Positions 8,623 through 17,096 of a stretch of DNA of 64,000 nt are shown in pieces. The number at the start of each line of letters is the position of its first letter. The first letter of the stretch is position 1. Where the stretch lies: contig NZ_JAAFKD010000001.1 in NCBI RefSeq assembly GCF_013299165.1, positions 372,001 through 436,000 of the forward strand. The letters run 5' to 3'. A model generated the notes under the pieces. That model saw only the letters and a program-made list of their open reading frames with translations, was not told the origin of the DNA and ran no database searches. Source of the DNA: Microcoleus sp. bin38.metabat.b11b12b14.051. Its GTDB lineage: Bacteria > Cyanobacteriota > Cyanobacteriia > Cyanobacteriales > Microcoleaceae. A program made the translations under genes and the position numbers.

Positions 8623-10011
8623 TTACCTGCCAATTCCCACGTATTGGAAACCAGCCGCTTCTAAAACTTTTTTATCTAAGAAATTGCGGCCGTCAATCAT
8701 CACCGCATGAGCCATCAACTTCGACATTTTTTGATAATCTAAATTCCGAAACTGTTCCCAATCTGTCACCAACACCAAAGCATCGCAACCGTCAGCCAAT
8801 CTTTCCGGATCTGTTTCTACCAAAACACCGGACAAACCGTGACGCATCCCAGTTTGAGAAACAATCGGATCGTAAGCTTTAACTTTTGCTCCCAACCGAT
8901 TCAAATTCTCGATTAAATTCAGCGAAGGAGCATCTCGCAAATCGTCAGTATCCGGCTTAAAAGTCAAGCCTAAAAGTCCGACTGTTTTACCTTTGAGAAT
9001 TTTCAAAACTTGCTGCAACTTTTCAATAGCAATCAACCGCTGGCGTTCGTTAACTTCAACCGCAGCTTTCAGCAAATGCGCTTCGTAGCCGTAATCTTCA
9101 GCAGTATGAACTAATGCTGATACATCTTTGGGGAAACAAGAACCGCCCCAACCGATACCTGCTTGCAAAAACTTGCTACCAATTCGCGAATCTAAACCAA
9201 TACCTTTCGCTACTTGGGTAACATCTGCACCGACTCGATCGCAAATATTAGCAACTTCATTAATAAAGCTAATCTTAGTCGCCAAAAAAGCATTAGCTGC
9301 GTACTTAATCATTTCTGCGGAACTGATATCAGTCATCACCACAGGTACCGCAGCCAAAGATGGATTTTCGGCAAACTTGCGATCGACAATTGGCGTGTAT
9401 AATTGTAGCATCATATCCATCGCCCGCTGAGAGTTGCTGCCCAGAACAATGCGATCGGGATTAAACGTATCGTGAACCGCGCAGCCCTCCCGCAAAAACT
9501 CTGGATTGCTAACCACATCAAAATCAGCACCAATTTTTGCTGCTACTTCCTCACCCGTAACGCCCTCACCGCTGTGAGCTTTTTGACGTTCAGCCAAACC
9601 ATCTAGTACAATTCTCCGCACCCAATCTCCCGAACCGATGGGTACAGTAGATTTGTTGACAATCACTTTATAATCGCCGTCGAGGTGAGCCCCAATGCCG
9701 CGCGCCACCGCTTCCACGTAGCGAGTATCGCTTTCCCCAGTAGGTAAAGGAGGCGTCCCTACCGCAATAAATAAAATGTCCCCGTGAGCAACTCCTGCTG
9801 CTAAATCCGCAGTAAACTCAAGCTTTCCCGATTGAGAAGCCGATTGCATTAATTCAGAAAGTCCGGGTTCAAAAATTGGCGACTGTCCCGACTTCATTAA
9901 TTTAACTTTTTCTTCGTTGTTATCAACACAAATCACGTGGTGTCCGATGTGAGCCAAGCAAGTGCCGGTGACTAAGCCGACGTATCCTGTACCGATGACG
10001 CAAACACGCAT
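8623..10011 (-). CDS. ugd: UDP-glucose 6-dehydrogenase
   Basis: Oxidises UDP-glucose to UDP-glucuronate with two NAD+. The 462-residue length matches the cyanobacterial family. The N-terminal Rossmann motif is GTGYVGLVTGTCLAHIGH (residues 7-24). The central helix and catalytic cysteine motif GIGWGGSCFPKD lie near 275-286. The C-terminal UDP-binding domain has GLTFKPDTDDLRDAPSL. It ends a minus-strand run with the UXS and epimerase genes, which use its product. The gene upstream (10245-11183) is 233 bp away across repeats, so co-transcription is possible but not shown. Confidence 0.95.
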   Translation of the reverse strand: MRVCVIGTGYVGLVTGTCLAHIGHHVICVDNNEEKVKLMKSGQSPIFEPGLSELMQSASQSGKLEFTADLAAGVAHGDILFIAVGTPPLPTGESDTRYVEAVARGIGAHLDGDYKVIVNKSTVPIGSGDWVRRIVLDGLAERQKAHSGEGVTGEEVAAKIGADFDVVSNPEFLREGCAVHDTFNPDRIVLGSNSQRAMDMMLQLYTPIVDRKFAENPSLAAVPVVMTDISSAEMIKYAANAFLATKISFINEVANICDRVGADVTQVAKGIGLDSRIGSKFLQAGIGWGGSCFPKDVSALVHTAEDYGYEAHLLKAAVEVNERQRLIAIEKLQQVLKILKGKTVGLLGLTFKPDTDDLRDAPSLNLIENLNRLGAKVKAYDPIVSQTGMRHGLSGVLVETDPERLADGCDALVLVTDWEQFRNLDYQKMSKLMAHAVMIDGRNFLDKKVLEAAGFQYVGIGR

Positions 10012-10029
10012 ATAAATCTCCTCAAAGTT

Positions 10030-10245
10030 AGTAAACAGTTGATATTTGACAGCTTGCCCCGAGCGGAGTCGAGGGGTTGATAGTTGACAGTTGACAGCTT
10101 GCCCCGAGCGGAGTCGAGGGGTTGACAGTTGACAGTTGACAGAAGGAAATAAGGAAGAGGAAATAAGAAGTAGAAAATTTTACCATCTCCCCATCTCCCC
10201 ATCTCCCCATCTCCCTATCTCTCCATCTCCCCATCTCCCCATCTC
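10030..10245. repeat. spacer repeats between ugd and UXS genes
   Basis: Two copies of a unit with GACAGCTTGCCCCGAGCGGA and GTCGAGGGGTTGA start near 10049 and 10096 and are joined by TTGACAGTTGACAG runs. From about 10185 to 10243 come seven or eight copies of CCATCTCC. None is coding. The GTTGACA family recurs at 8350, 31340, 35850-36180 and 58555. Confidence 0.75.
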
Positions 10246-11183
10246 TACTTTAGATTTCCCTCAATGCGATCGCGAAAATCCTTCACAGTCAACTCTAAAC
10301 CTTTATCCAGCGGCACAGTTGGCTCCCACCCTAACCAATTTTTAGCAAGAGTAATATCCGGTTGTCGCTGTTTTGGATCGTCTTGTGGCAGCGGTTTGAA
10401 GATAATTTCCGCTCCTGGATTAATCATGTTTTGAATTTTCTGTGCCAACTCTAAGATAGTGTATTCGCCGGGATTACCCAAATTCATCGGCCCGATTTCA
10501 TCGCTATTCATCAAGCGCATAAATCCCTCAACCAAATCAGAAACGTAGCAAAAACTCCTGGTTTGGGAACCGTCGCCGTAGACAGTCAGCGGTTGATTTC
10601 GCAAAGCTTGAACGATAAAATTGCTCACTACCCGGCCGTCATTTTCCAACATCCTCGGGCCGTAGGTATTAAAAATTCGCACAACTCGAATGTCTACACC
10701 ATTTTGTCGGTGGTAGTCAAAAGATAGGGTTTCAGCTACTCGCTTGCCTTCGTCGTAACAGCTCCGAATACCGATACAATTAACGTTACCGCGATAATCT
10801 TCTGTTTGCGGGTGGACATCTGGATCGCCGTAAACTTCTGATGTGGAGGCCAGAAAGAATCTTGCTTTTACCCGTTTGGCTAACCCTAACATATTCATCG
10901 TGCCGATGACGTTTGTTTTGATTGTCTTGACAGGATTGAACTGATAGTGTAGTGGCGAAGCCGGACAAGCCAGATGGTAAATCTGATCTACCTCTAAGCG
11001 AATCGGTTCCGTGATGTCGTGGCGGATCAGCTCAAAATAGGGATTGTCCATCCATTTAAGGATATTGCGCTTAGTCCCGGTGTAAAAGTTATCCAGGCAG
11101 ACTACCTCGTGTCCTTGGGCCATTAAGCGATCGATCAGATGGGAACCGATGAAACCCGCACCGCCTGTAACTAAAATTCTCAT
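10245..11183 (-). CDS. uxs: UDP-glucuronate decarboxylase (UDP-xylose synthase), SDR family
   Basis: Converts UDP-glucuronate to UDP-xylose via a 4-keto intermediate. The start at 11183 gives [20 protein letters not shown], 312 residues, which is the usual length. An upstream in-frame ATG at 11348 would add 55 non-conserved residues and is rejected. NAD-binding GGAGFIG is at residues 7-13. The catalytic elements are the STSEVYG motif and the SCYDEGKR (YxxxK) motif. The decarboxylase signatures [12 protein letters not shown] and [10 protein letters not shown] distinguish it from epimerases. It sits between ugd and the epimerase, so substrate supply and use are clustered. Confidence 0.93.
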   Translation of the reverse strand: MRILVTGGAGFIGSHLIDRLMAQGHEVVCLDNFYTGTKRNILKWMDNPYFELIRHDITEPIRLEVDQIYHLACPASPLHYQFNPVKTIKTNVIGTMNMLGLAKRVKARFFLASTSEVYGDPDVHPQTEDYRGNVNCIGIRSCYDEGKRVAETLSFDYHRQNGVDIRVVRIFNTYGPRMLENDGRVVSNFIVQALRNQPLTVYGDGSQTRSFCYVSDLVEGFMRLMNSDEIGPMNLGNPGEYTILELAQKIQNMINPGAEIIFKPLPQDDPKQRQPDITLAKNWLGWEPTVPLDKGLELTVKDFRDRIEGNLK

Positions 11184-11448
11184 GGGGGAAACTGCCGTTC
11201 TGTTTAGAGTGCAAGACTGTGGTACAACAATTGAGTCGATCGAACCAAACTTGCTATATAGAATAGCAAAATATCGATCGACAATGTAAAGACTGCGCCC
11301 CACTTTCATAAAATCTTTAATTAACTTAGCACAGTCAAATATTTTCAACTGATTTCGATCTACACAGCAGCTAACCTAGTTAATTTTACTTACACTTATA
11401 TAATTACGAAAAAATACTTAAGTAACTTCATAAAAAATATAACACTCA

Positions 11449-11482
11449 GAAACCCGGTTTCTCAATGAAACCGGGTTTCTGA
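11449..11482. terminator. CAGAAACCCGG hairpin (family A palindrome), possible terminator
   Basis: The sequence CAGAAACCCGGTTTC, then TCAAT, then GAAACCGGGTTTCTG forms a near-perfect 15-bp stem with a short loop. It lies downstream of the epimerase gene at 11544-12491 and upstream of the UXS start. It belongs to the same palindrome family as 17887-17951 and 19666-19733. No poly-U tail follows, so it may be a mobile palindrome serving as a stop rather than a classical terminator. Confidence 0.55.
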
Positions 11483-11543
11483 ACTAATCGTATCCGGTAG
11501 CTTCATCCCTGATTGCACTTAATATGAGTAGGTTCAGCGCACT

Positions 11544-12491
11544 CTAACCGTACAAAGACTGTACCCATTCCCATTCTTGCCTCAACCCTTCCCTCAAAGA
11601 AACCTGCGCCTGATATCCCAAGATTTTCTTAGCTTTTGATACGTCAGCGCTAGTATCTCGCGCATCTCCTTTGCTCGATTCTAGGTAATTGATGCGAATC
11701 GGGCGATCGACAATGCTTTCCATAGTCTGAATAACTTCTGCCAAAGCAACTCGACTTCCGCCCCCAATATTGAAAATTTCCCCGATTGCTTCGGGCACTT
11801 TAGCAGCAGCTAAATTAGCAGCAACGCAATCGCTAATAAATGTGAAATCTCGCGTTTGCTGTCCGTCTCCGTAAATTGAAATCGCTTCGCCGCGCAAAAT
11901 AGATTTGAAAAATATGTGAAATGCCATATCGGGACGCTGGCGAGGCCCGTAAACAGTAAAATACCGCAGGATGGTTGCCGGAACGCCAAAATTGTGATAA
12001 TAAAGTGAAGCCAAACGTTCAGCGGCCAATTTGGTAATGCCGTAAGGAGAAACGGGTTGAGGGCAGGCAGTTTCGGAAGTAGGGAAAGTTTCAGCATTGC
12101 CGTACACCGACGAAGACGAAGCCAATACAAACTTTTTCAGTTGCGGTGCATCTTTTGCTGCTTCTAGGAGTAGCTGAGTTGCATTGATATTGCGAGCGGT
12201 ATAGCTGCGGAAACCGTCTCCCCAACTAGCACGGACTCCTGCTTGGGCTGCTTGGTGGTAAATGACTTCGGCATTGGCTAAAAGCGGTTTCCAATCCAAA
12301 GATAAGATATTTCCCTCAACCAGTTTAAAATTCGGATTTTTTTCAAAATGAGCGAGATTTTTTCTTTTCAATTCGGGATTGTAATAATCGTTGACTTCAT
12401 CAACGCCGATTACTTGCTCACCTTGATTTAAAAGAGTCTCTACTAAATTAGAGCCGATAAAGCCTGCCGCGCCTGTAACGATACTACTCAT
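11544..12491 (-). CDS. UDP-glucuronate 4-epimerase-like SDR
   Basis: An extended SDR of 315 residues from the ATG at 12491. The ATG at 12521 adds only ten residues of repeat-like sequence. NAD-binding GAAGFIGSNL is at residues 7-16, ASSSSVYG carries the catalytic Ser, and SPYGITKLAAE carries the YxxxK pair. VNDYYNPELKRKNL and AAQAGVR are typical of UDP-glucuronate or CDP-tyvelose-type epimerases. With Ugd next door, the likely product is UDP-galacturonate. An alternative is a UDP-glucose 4-epimerase of broad specificity. A ~360 bp gap with a hairpin separates it from the UXS gene. Confidence 0.85.
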   Translation of the reverse strand: MSSIVTGAAGFIGSNLVETLLNQGEQVIGVDEVNDYYNPELKRKNLAHFEKNPNFKLVEGNILSLDWKPLLANAEVIYHQAAQAGVRASWGDGFRSYTARNINATQLLLEAAKDAPQLKKFVLASSSSVYGNAETFPTSETACPQPVSPYGITKLAAERLASLYYHNFGVPATILRYFTVYGPRQRPDMAFHIFFKSILRGEAISIYGDGQQTRDFTFISDCVAANLAAAKVPEAIGEIFNIGGGSRVALAEVIQTMESIVDRPIRINYLESSKGDARDTSADVSKAKKILGYQAQVSLREGLRQEWEWVQSLYG

Positions 12492-12521
12492 TGGTTGATT
12501 GTTGATTGTTGATTTCAGCAT

Positions 12522-13014
12522 ACACAGAAATTCTGAATATAGCTAGTCTCCCTGAATTGTACAATTAAAAGGTTGATTTGTTGTCGAATAAATAGAGACT
12601 GAGACGCGCTCTACCAAATTCTCAGCGATCGAACTGATGTAGTGGGATACTTATATCAATAATTCAATGGTATTAAAACAGACTATTAATTAGTTGTACA
12701 ATTAATTGATATGTGCTGTATTTTGTAAAACCTTAAGACTCACAATATGTTGTGCAGTCGAAGTCAGGAGCAAAAAGTCGATAACTGCTCGATCGACTGT
12801 GGGAATATCGGCGGTATTAGTTTTGACTTCTGCCCCGTGCATTCAAATATCGGTGAGTTGACGCTTGGGATTTACGCTCGGGATAGGAGCCCGATCGCAC
12901 TTTTTGGTGGCGATCGCCCTCGCAATCGGTTTAAGCTGAGACAGAAAAGGGCGATCGATCTAATCTACTGTTAAAAGCGATATCATAAAATTGTCGATAG
13001 CGGAGCAAATTGTG
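12522..13014. other. intergenic stretch, no gene seen
   Basis: About 490 A/T-rich bases lie between the epimerase start and the toxin-antitoxin pair. Open frames here are short and lack protein-like composition. Direct AATTAATTGT-like motifs occur around 12690-12710. I see no RNA gene. Confidence 0.5.
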
Positions 13015-13299
13015 ATGAATATATCTTTGACTTCAGAACTCGAAAAGTTAATCCAAGAACAGGTTAAAAAAGGTAAATATTCCTCAGCGAGTGAGATGGT
13101 AGGGGAAGCTTTGCGGTTGTTGTGGGAGCGCGATCGCATTAAAGAGAAGCGTCTTGCTGACTTGAAGGAAAAAATTCGAGTAGGGATAGAAGAATTAGAT
13201 CGCGGTGAAGGGATGGATGGCGAAGAGGTATTTGATGAAATCGAGGAAGATATTTGTCGGATAGAAGCGCAAATGCAGCAAGCTGAGGAGGTTAAGTAA
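13015..13299 (+). CDS. ParD/CopG-type antitoxin
   Basis: A 94-residue antitoxin. The N-terminal ribbon-helix-helix reads MNISLTSELEKLIQEQVKKG, followed by KYSSASEMVGEALRLLWERD, typical of ParD. The acidic C-terminal tail (DGEEVFDEIEEDICRIEA) would wrap the toxin. The ATG at 13015 is preferred over an upstream TTG because it opens directly on the RHH strand and has a CGGAGC ribosome-site-like motif upstream. Its stop overlaps the toxin start (TAATG), so the two are translationally coupled. The pair probably represses its own promoter. Confidence 0.88.
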   Translation: MNISLTSELEKLIQEQVKKGKYSSASEMVGEALRLLWERDRIKEKRLADLKEKIRVGIEELDRGEGMDGEEVFDEIEEDICRIEAQMQQAEEVK

Positions 13300-13622
13300 T
13301 GACTCGGTATATTTTAGCACCTTCAGCGAAGCGTGAATTGAAAGAGATTGTCCGCTATATTGCTCAGTTTAACCCGGATTCTGCTAGAAGACTGAAGGAA
13401 GCGATTAAGCAGCAGTGCAAGTTATTGGTTGATTTTCCAAGTATGGGGAGAAGTCGGGATGAATTGGAGCTGGATTTGCGGAGTTTTTTAGTAGAAGATT
13501 ACTTGATTTTTTATCGAGTTGTCAGTGGAAATATTGAAATTGTGAGAATAGTCAGCGGTTATCGGGATATAGAATTACTTTTTTCAGGCGAGTCTAGCGG
13601 TGAAGAGGAAGAGGAGATTTGA
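13299..13622 (+). CDS. ParE/RelE-superfamily toxin
   Basis: A 107-residue toxin. The opening RYILAPSAKRELKEIVRYIA is the classic ParE helix-strand start. RRLKEAIKQQCKLLVDFPSM and GRSRDELELDLRSFLVEDYL follow. The closing strands are IFYRVVSGNIEIVRIVSGYRD. ParE toxins poison DNA gyrase while RelE toxins cleave mRNA. The LRSF and YRV patterns favour ParE. The last dozen residues are unusually acidic (SGESSGEEEEEI) and may be an extension. It is coupled to the antitoxin by a one-base overlap. Confidence 0.88.
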   Translation: MTRYILAPSAKRELKEIVRYIAQFNPDSARRLKEAIKQQCKLLVDFPSMGRSRDELELDLRSFLVEDYLIFYRVVSGNIEIVRIVSGYRDIELLFSGESSGEEEEEI

Positions 13623-13750
13623 AGGGAAGGGGCGGAAATGGTATTAGCACTGTGGAAGTGCGATCGTACTTCCAGACTTTAGTCACTTCACCCTACCAAT
13701 CGGTTTATAAAAAAGCTTGATTCCACAAAAATGTTGGGTTTGTGTCCTGG

Positions 13751-14351
13751 ATTCTTGAAAAAAAGAGGTGCGTCGCTATTAGATGGTCGCTTTTTTCTTG
13801 AGAATTGTCAATGGCGACACACCCTACAGAGGTTGAAAAAAAGAGGTGTGTCGCTATTAGATGGTCGCTTTTTTCTTGAGAATTGTCAATGGCGACACAC
13901 CCTACAGAGGTTGAAAAAAAGAGGTGCGTCGCTATTAGATGGTCGCTTTTTTCTTGAGAATTGTCAATGGCGACACACCCTACAGTATTCATAGGGTGCG
14001 TCGCTTGCGATCAATCCCTAACTTAAATCGACAATTTCATGGCGACGCACCTACAGAGCTTTAAAAAAAGAGGTGCGTCGCTATTAGATGGTCGCTTTTT
14101 TCTTGAGAATTGTCAATGGCGACACACCCTACAGTATTCGTAGGGTGCGTCGCTTGCGATCAATCCCTAACTTAAATCGACAATTTCATCGCGACGCACC
14201 TACAGAGCTTTAAAAAAAGAGGTGCGTCGCTATTAGATGGTCGCTTTTTTCTTGAGAATTGTCAATGGCGACACACCCTACAGTATTCGTAGGGTGCGTC
14301 GCTTGCGATCAATCCCTAACTTAAATCGACAATTTCATCGCGACGCACCTT
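13751..14351. repeat. block of palindromic repeats (GGTGCGTCGC family)
   Basis: Unit 1 is about 78 bp. It runs from GAGGTGCGTCGCTATTAGAT through TTTTTTCTTGAGAATTGTCA to GCGACACACC and occurs near 13755, 13833, 13911, 14061 and 14210. Unit 2 is about 70 bp. It runs from TAGGGTGCGTCGCTTGCGAT to GCGACGCACC and occurs near 13993, 14140 and 14288. In the second half the two alternate with a 149-bp period. Each unit is a stem with GGTGCGTCGC/GCGACGCACC ends. Open frames through it are artefacts of the 78-bp (26-codon) period. Confidence 0.85.
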
Positions 14352-14418
14352 ATACATTGGGTGGACGAAATAAACCAAACAATTCTATTGTACCAAGCTT
14401 GTTTTTTCAACGGTATAT

Positions 14419-17004
14419 CTACCCGTTCCCTCCCAATGACATCTGAACCCAACGGCGAAATAGTTCCACACTAATACAGTAGCAACCATCACTTTGTTGA
14501 ACTACATCGTGGCGTTCCAGAGTTTTTAATGCTTCCTCTAAACTTGTTCTATCCATCCCTATTTCTGCACTCAGACTGTCGCAATTCATTCCATCTAAAT
14601 GAGGTGCTAATGCTCTTAAAATCTGCTGTTGTCCCGGTGCGCCTTCGCTTGCTTGACCCCAAACTCCTGTAAAATAGTAGCGACCTCTGCTGAAAAAATC
14701 AGGGTCATTGATGACTATTTCCACATCTTCTATGCTAAACATTGGATCGCGGGGGCGTCCGATTTCAAATACTTGGTCGTTGTAGTGGCGGACTAATAGA
14801 AATCCGATTAATTGCGTGAGATAGGGTTGGCCGCCGGTTAGTTCGTAAATGCGATCGAGTGCTTCGGGTTTGTAGTCGAGGATAAAATCATCATCGGGAT
14901 TGGCTAAAATTTGGCTAGTTGCAGGTGAATTCAGGAAACCAACTCGGATGGGGATAATGCTAGCAAAAAAAGGATTGAAATAATCCCCGGTCATTTCATC
15001 TAAGGTGTGCAATCCGGCAAACACAAAGGCGATTTTAGAACTCATTTGCACCATGCCGCGCAAAAAACCGATAAAATCTGGTGCGATTTTCCCCGCGTTT
15101 ATCAATTCTTCGATTTTTTCAAATTCGTCTAAAGCAATAATTAATCCACCTTCTATATTTCCGATGATTTGTTCGATGTAGCGTCGAAAAGTGATGTAGG
15201 GCAAATCGAGTAAATCTTTATCTGCCGGAGGAGCAATTTTGACTATTTTGGCAATGGCATCGGTGACGAATATTAGTAGTTCGCCGACTCCTTGAGAACA
15301 ATCTGCCACCAGCAGCAAGTTGACATAGGCTACCTGTACCCTTGCTCCGAGGCAGTTGCTAGCATTCAACAAGATCGATGTTTTGCCCATCCGCCGATGA
15401 CCGTAGAGAGCAACAGATTGCAATTGATCGCCCTTTACCCACAACTCCTCTAGCTGTTTGATGATGTCTTCGCGGCCGACAAACAGATTGCCTTGGACTG
15501 GATCGCCGATTACATAGGGGTTACTCACAGGTTGAGTAATTGAAATATCTCCTATTTCTATTGTCAATTGCAGTAATATCTCTAGCCATTTTTTGGCAGT
15601 TTTAATAATTAAATCTTGTTCGGGTTTTGGTATAATATCTGAACGTTTTAGGATAGTTTCAAGTTCACCTAATGCTCGGAGGAGCGCCAAGGGACGGGCA
15701 TAACGAGATACGCTATTCTGAACGAGTTGAACATCGGCAATTACCCGTCGTAGAGAGGCAATTACTTCCCAAGTAGTCCCGCGCAGCACAGGTGGATTTG
15801 GGGAAGGTGGCAATTTCAAGGCAGCTATTTCGGCTAGTTCTGATGTTTGGTGAAAACCTGTGAGAATTTGCGCTAAGGTAAACATCTCTTCTCCATAAAG
15901 CAAATCTCGGACTACAGCAAAAGCTGCTGTAGCTTTCTCTGGTTCCTGTTCGTGGAGATACCAGAAACCAGCAGCAGAGGCACGGGCAGGACTATTTAAA
16001 CGAATTTCTGTTTGAAAACGAGCTTGAATTTGTTGTTTCCAAGGTGCGATGATGAAAAAACTTGCTACTGCTTCTGACTTCATGGTTTCACTGAGGGAAG
16101 CTGAGGCAAAATGCACTAACTTCCAATCATAAGGATTTTCTGATAATTGAGAGATACGATAGATAATTTGGTCTCTTGGTGTCTCTGCTAGTACGCGATT
16201 TACAGCTTGAATAACAGGGATAAACTGAAGAGTAAATTTTAGTAGTTCGTCAATGTTGTGCAATCCTGTTTCCCAATCCCGCCTCAGCCAATTAGCTATT
16301 TGAACAGACAGGTAGGGCAGGGGAAGCGGGGTAATGTGAGGAAATTGTCTATTTTGTTGTTGGCGCTGAAGTAGCGTAAACGGTACAGCGAAAAGCCAAT
16401 TTTCAGGACGTGCGATCGCCACGCCGATCGCCACGCCGAACGCCACGCCGAACGCCACGCCCAACGCCACGCCCCTCGCCACGCCCCACGCCACGCCCAA
16501 CGCCACGCCCAACGCCACGCCCGACGCCACGCCACGTCCCACGCCCAAAACTGGCCCTGGCCCGGGGGCCGGACGGAACGGGCAAGCATCTGTCGTGCAG
16601 CCATTCCACCCTGACGCCACGCCTGACGCCACGCCCCCCACCACGCCCCCCACCACGCCGAACGCCACGCCCCCCACCACGCTCCGCCAATCGATAGAAA
16701 CGCCTATTTCCTCCAAAAGTCTACTCAAGCCTATCGGGATAACAATGATTAACATCAAGCCTTGCAAAATTAACTGACGCTGAATGGGATTTTGACGCAA
16801 CCAATCCCACTTTTCTCGCCAGGTTTTGGTGTCTTCTAAATTAGATTCACCGCCAAAAGTAAACTCATACCGTCGCACAGCTTGAGGAAAGAAAAACACC
16901 CAATATAACAATCGCAGGTAATCTAAAGGATTCCACAAAGAAAGAGGGCGCTTCAGTTTTGGAGCTAAATCTAACCGAGGTACGGGGTGATGGTTTTGAT
17001 TCAT
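14419..17004 (-). CDS. membrane-anchored AAA/STAND-like ATPase with Gly-Val repeat and winged helix
   Basis: An 861-residue protein. A basic N-terminus leads to a hydrophobic segment (LRLLYWVFFFPQAV) and a second one (LILQGLMLIIVIPIGL). Next is a long GVAxGVAxGVA repeat (residues ~110-205), interrupted by a Gly/Pro-rich, Cys-containing insert. A helical middle follows. The ATPase is at residues ~500-760: FVGREDIIKQLEELW, Walker A GHRRMGKTS near 533-541 and Walker B LIIALDEFEKI near 620. The C-terminal ~75 residues form a winged helix (LSAEIGMDRTSLEEALKTLE). The combination of membrane anchor, NTPase and DNA-binding-like tail suggests a signalling NTPase. I cannot name its function. Confidence 0.75.
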   Translation of the reverse strand: MNQNHHPVPRLDLAPKLKRPLSLWNPLDYLRLLYWVFFFPQAVRRYEFTFGGESNLEDTKTWREKWDWLRQNPIQRQLILQGLMLIIVIPIGLSRLLEEIGVSIDWRSVVGGVAFGVVGGVVGGVASGVASGWNGCTTDACPFRPAPGPGPVLGVGRGVASGVALGVALGVAWGVARGVALGVAFGVAFGVAIGVAIARPENWLFAVPFTLLQRQQQNRQFPHITPLPLPYLSVQIANWLRRDWETGLHNIDELLKFTLQFIPVIQAVNRVLAETPRDQIIYRISQLSENPYDWKLVHFASASLSETMKSEAVASFFIIAPWKQQIQARFQTEIRLNSPARASAAGFWYLHEQEPEKATAAFAVVRDLLYGEEMFTLAQILTGFHQTSELAEIAALKLPPSPNPPVLRGTTWEVIASLRRVIADVQLVQNSVSRYARPLALLRALGELETILKRSDIIPKPEQDLIIKTAKKWLEILLQLTIEIGDISITQPVSNPYVIGDPVQGNLFVGREDIIKQLEELWVKGDQLQSVALYGHRRMGKTSILLNASNCLGARVQVAYVNLLLVADCSQGVGELLIFVTDAIAKIVKIAPPADKDLLDLPYITFRRYIEQIIGNIEGGLIIALDEFEKIEELINAGKIAPDFIGFLRGMVQMSSKIAFVFAGLHTLDEMTGDYFNPFFASIIPIRVGFLNSPATSQILANPDDDFILDYKPEALDRIYELTGGQPYLTQLIGFLLVRHYNDQVFEIGRPRDPMFSIEDVEIVINDPDFFSRGRYYFTGVWGQASEGAPGQQQILRALAPHLDGMNCDSLSAEIGMDRTSLEEALKTLERHDVVQQSDGCYCISVELFRRWVQMSLGGNG
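16405..16690. repeat. 12-bp minisatellite encoding Gly-Val-Ala-x repeat
   Basis: On the plus strand, units of CACGCC plus a variable six bases (AACGCC, GACGCC, CTCGCC, CCCGCC) run for about 16 copies in two blocks. On the minus strand they encode GVA-S/L/W/R/F repeats. The blocks are split by a ~65-bp insert of very high GC content (around 16550-16600) that encodes GPGPVLGVGRG-like sequence. Period and low complexity make slippage and copy-number change likely. Confidence 0.85.
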
Positions 17005-17034
17005 AAGTTTTTAGATTACTCGGTAGTCTACAAA

Positions 17035-17096
17035 AACGAAGATTACTCGGCGGTTGAAACCGCGTCTACACAAACAAAGTCCGCCTTCGCGGACTA
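17035..17096. repeat. short palindromic repeats between ATPase genes
   Basis: The sequence TTACTCGGCGGTTGAAACCGC is followed by GTCCGCCTTCGCGGAC. The second part is an 8-base-arm palindrome that overlaps the stop of the upstream ATPase gene. The first is a diverged copy of the 1907-2131 repeat core. Confidence 0.55.

Noticed and set aside
12747-12974. 75-residue plus-strand ORF before the ParDE pair
   Set aside because: Composition looks random, it contains HIP-type sites in frame, and no ribosome site or family pattern was seen.
13705-13994. Repetitive ORFs on both strands
   Set aside because: They arise from the 78-bp palindromic repeats (26 codons) and have no start signals or conserved composition.
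16403-16777. Pro- or Gly-rich ORFs opposite the AAA ATPase
   Set aside because: Shadow frames of the 12-bp minisatellite that codes for the Gly-Val repeat.
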